Shown: piece by piece, positions 6,350 through 7,636 of the stretch
Numbering within the stretch: position 1 is the stretch's first letter
How the letters are laid out: each line of letters opens with the position of its first letter
Source of the DNA: Clostridia bacterium
Lineage (GTDB): Bacteria > Bacillota > Clostridia > Christensenellales > CAG-314
Length of the DNA stretch: 7,636 bases
Assembly: GCA_017407305.1 (NCBI GenBank)
Contig: JAFQWS010000114.1
Location: 1-7,636, forward strand
Reading direction: 5' to 3'
Made by a program: the position numbers and the translations under genes
Notes under the pieces: model-generated
Seen by the model: only the letters and a program-made list of their open reading frames with translations
The model's database searches: none
What the model was told of the DNA's origin: nothing

Positions 6350-6370
6350 GATATTTTTTTCACATATATC

Positions 6371-6400
6371 TTGACAATGGGTGTCTAAATATATTATAAT
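6371..6400 (+). promoter_or_regulatory. Sigma-A-type promoter for the WYL regulator
   Basis: A perfect -35 TTGACA (6371-6376) and perfect -10 TATAAT (6395-6400) are separated by 18 bp. The -10 sits inside a 10-bp palindrome TATTATAATA (6392-6401). AAGGAG (6415-6420) follows and is 7 nt from the ATG at 6428. The leader is only about 20 nt, so no riboswitch fits. Confidence 0.88.
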
Positions 6401-6427
6401 ATAATAAATTATTTAAGGAGAATTTTT

Positions 6428-7333
6428 ATGCAACGAGAAATGGTGGGCATACTTATGGCCCTGCTTTCCCGCGAAAAGGTTAAGGCCGGAGATTTGGCAA
6501 AAGAGTTTGAGATTTCCGTTCGTTCCGTCTATCGTTACGTAGACAAACTTGCCCAAATCGGTTTGCCTGTCTATGCCGAAACTGGCAGATATGGTGGCAT
6601 TTCCATGTTGGACAGTTACAAACTGCACAGCAACTATCTTACCAAAGAGGAAATGGACCGTTTGGTGGTTTGCTTGGATGGTTTTTCCTTGCAAGACAGG
6701 ACAACCAAATCTGCCAAAGACAAAATTTTGACTTTGTCCAATTCTCGCGCAGATTGCATGCTCAAATCCAATCAATTGGTGGTGCACACCCAAATGTCAA
6801 CCGAGCAGTTGGAAGCAATTTCCACAATGCAAACTTGCATTGCTCAAACAACGGTTGTAAAACTTGGTTACAGCGACGACAAAGGCGTTCAAACGACTCG
6901 TGACGTAGAGCCTTATGCTTTGGTTTTGAAAGACAATTTGTGGTATGCCTATTGTTTTTGCCGTTTGCGTCAAGATTTTAGATTTTTCAAAATTTCACGT
7001 ATTATGTCGGCTGTCGCCACCAAAGAAATTTTCCCTGCACGAGATTACAAAGTTGATCCCAACACTTTGGGCTCAAACGTGGATAAGGTGCAACGCACCA
7101 AGGTCAAATTGCTTGTGGAAAGTTCAGCATCAACCCACGTTGCCGAGTGGCTTGGCGTTCACAACTTGCAACAAACAGACGAAGGTCTTGTGGCAAGCGC
7201 CGAAATGCCTTTTGACGACTACTTGGTGCGAAAAATTCTTTCTTTTGGCAAGGACGTGACAGTTTTGTCCCCTCGAGCCTTAAAAGAACAGGTAGTAAAA
7301 GAAACTAAACTTCTTTTGTCCAATTACAAGTAA
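6428..7333 (+). CDS. HTH and WYL domain transcriptional regulator (DeoR/YafY-like)
   Basis: This is a cytoplasmic DNA-binding regulator whose WYL domain is thought, for the family, to sense a ligand such as a nucleotide or nucleic acid. ATG 6428 has AAGGAG at 6415-6420 and its own consensus promoter. An N-terminal winged helix-turn-helix spans about 1-60 (VKAGDLAKEFEISVRSVYRYVDKLAQIGLP then the wing GRYGGISM). A linker follows to about 130. The WYL domain covers about 138-205 with VEPYALVLKDNLWYAYCF (160-177), where WYA replaces the WYL triplet, then RFFKISRI (185-192), which holds the arginine and phenylalanine usually conserved. The C-terminal WCX region lies at about 222-298 (VKLLVE, then EMPFDDYLVRKILSFGKDVTVLSPRALKEQV). 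Length 301 is standard. Targets are unknown; self-regulation at the nearby palindromic -10 is possible. It ends directly against the convergent murG stop. Confidence 0.92.
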   Translation: MQREMVGILMALLSREKVKAGDLAKEFEISVRSVYRYVDKLAQIGLPVYAETGRYGGISMLDSYKLHSNYLTKEEMDRLVVCLDGFSLQDRTTKSAKDKILTLSNSRADCMLKSNQLVVHTQMSTEQLEAISTMQTCIAQTTVVKLGYSDDKGVQTTRDVEPYALVLKDNLWYAYCFCRLRQDFRFFKISRIMSAVATKEIFPARDYKVDPNTLGSNVDKVQRTKVKLLVESSASTHVAEWLGVHNLQQTDEGLVASAEMPFDDYLVRKILSFGKDVTVLSPRALKEQVVKETKLLLSNYK

Positions 7334-7636
7334 TCACTGATATTTGCTTATTGTTTGTTCAATAAGTTTCACGACGGTATTTGTGCCGTTTATACAAAAT
7401 TTCTTTTGGTTTTGCTTGTACCAATCAAGATTTTTCAAAAGGGTATGAGTCTCTTTTTGCAAGTCAAAGTCCAAAGAGCTTTCTCGAAGCAAAATGCCAC
7501 AACCTTTTTGTTGACAAAACAACTTTGCGTTGTCCAGTTGCTCGCCCCTACTGCTTTTTTCCAAAGGTACGCAAACAAATGGAATTTGCATTTCCGTCAG
7601 TTCGCACAAAGTGTTTGCGCCACCTCGACACACGGC
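7334..7636 (-). CDS. murG: MurG, C-terminal part (lipid II-forming GlcNAc transferase; 5' end outside window)
   Basis: MurG adds N-acetylglucosamine from UDP-GlcNAc to lipid I, making lipid II on the inner face of the membrane. The frame is open to the window edge, so the N-terminal domain and start are missing. The visible 100 residues begin AVCRGGANTLCELTEMQIPFVCVPL, matching the MurG donor-binding signature (SRaGAnTl-El with the sugar-nucleotide-binding glutamate, then the P-PL segment). SSRGEQLDNAKLF follows, equivalent to the (S/D)-Q-NA motif and in the clostridial form 'SRGDQ-NA'. The tail runs to the normal C-terminal helices. The stop (TGA on the minus strand, 7336-7334) directly abuts the stop of the WYL regulator. 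Another GT28-family transferase is a minor alternative. Confidence 0.87.
   Translation of the reverse strand, partial: AVCRGGANTLCELTEMQIPFVCVPLEKSSRGEQLDNAKLFCQQKGCGILLRESSLDFDLQKETHTLLKNLDWYKQNQKKFCINGTNTVVKLIEQTISKYQ
7347..7366. terminator. Weak bidirectional hairpin at the convergent gene ends
   Basis: CTTATTG (7347-7353) pairs with CAATAAG (7360-7366) around a 6-nt loop, 13 bp past the WYL regulator stop and inside the murG 3' coding end. A short TTT follows on the plus strand. The stem is AT-rich and the T-run poor, so termination here is a weak inference; no better candidate lies between the two genes. Confidence 0.3.

Overview
The window looks like chromosomal DNA of a low-GC Firmicute, probably an uncultured clostridial (gut-type) lineage. 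This rests on the AT-rich spacers, AGGAG-type ribosome sites, a sigma-A-type promoter, a strong U-tract terminator, and the clostridial style of the RecX, AcpS and MurG sequences. TGA is used as a stop, so the standard code applies. The lineage call is an inference from sequence style, not a match to a known genome.

Region A (1 to about 1890) looks accessory. It starts with the 3' part of a large superfamily 2 helicase gene whose C-terminal region carries two apparent membrane helices. A repeat-rich, gene-poor stretch of about 380 bp follows, then a small winged-helix protein with a probable TTG start. A 19-bp palindromic sequence occurs twice, at 1289-1307 and 1876-1894, on either side of the small gene. 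Codon choice here (many AAT, TTA, CTA, AGA, CGA codons) differs from the rest of the window. Just after the second repeat copy lies a short reading frame that looks like the leftover 3' end of a gene in the codon style of the downstream region, so 1876-1894 may be the edge of an inserted segment.

Region B (2009-6311) is a tight same-strand cluster. It holds a membrane-anchored glycerophosphodiester phosphodiesterase, a 767-residue membrane protein with Rossmann/TrkA-N-like segments and a C-terminal RyR-like 'EHxRW' motif, recX, and acpS. Spacings are 30 bp, 6 bp and a 14-bp overlap, and a strong intrinsic terminator (6319-6349) closes it. A perfect 7+1+7 palindrome (1965-1979) lies just upstream of the first gene and could be an operator. 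The genes link membrane lipid metabolism (GDPD, and AcpS for fatty-acid synthesis), RecA control (RecX), and an uncharacterised membrane sensor or channel-like protein.

Region C (6371-7636) has a consensus promoter driving a WYL-domain transcriptional regulator. It meets the convergent 3' end of murG (peptidoglycan lipid II synthesis), and the two stop codons abut. Genes from 2009 onward share one codon style (TTG/CTT Leu, AAC Asn, CGT Arg, CAA Gln) and look native.

No CRISPR array, tRNA, rRNA or intact transposase gene was seen.
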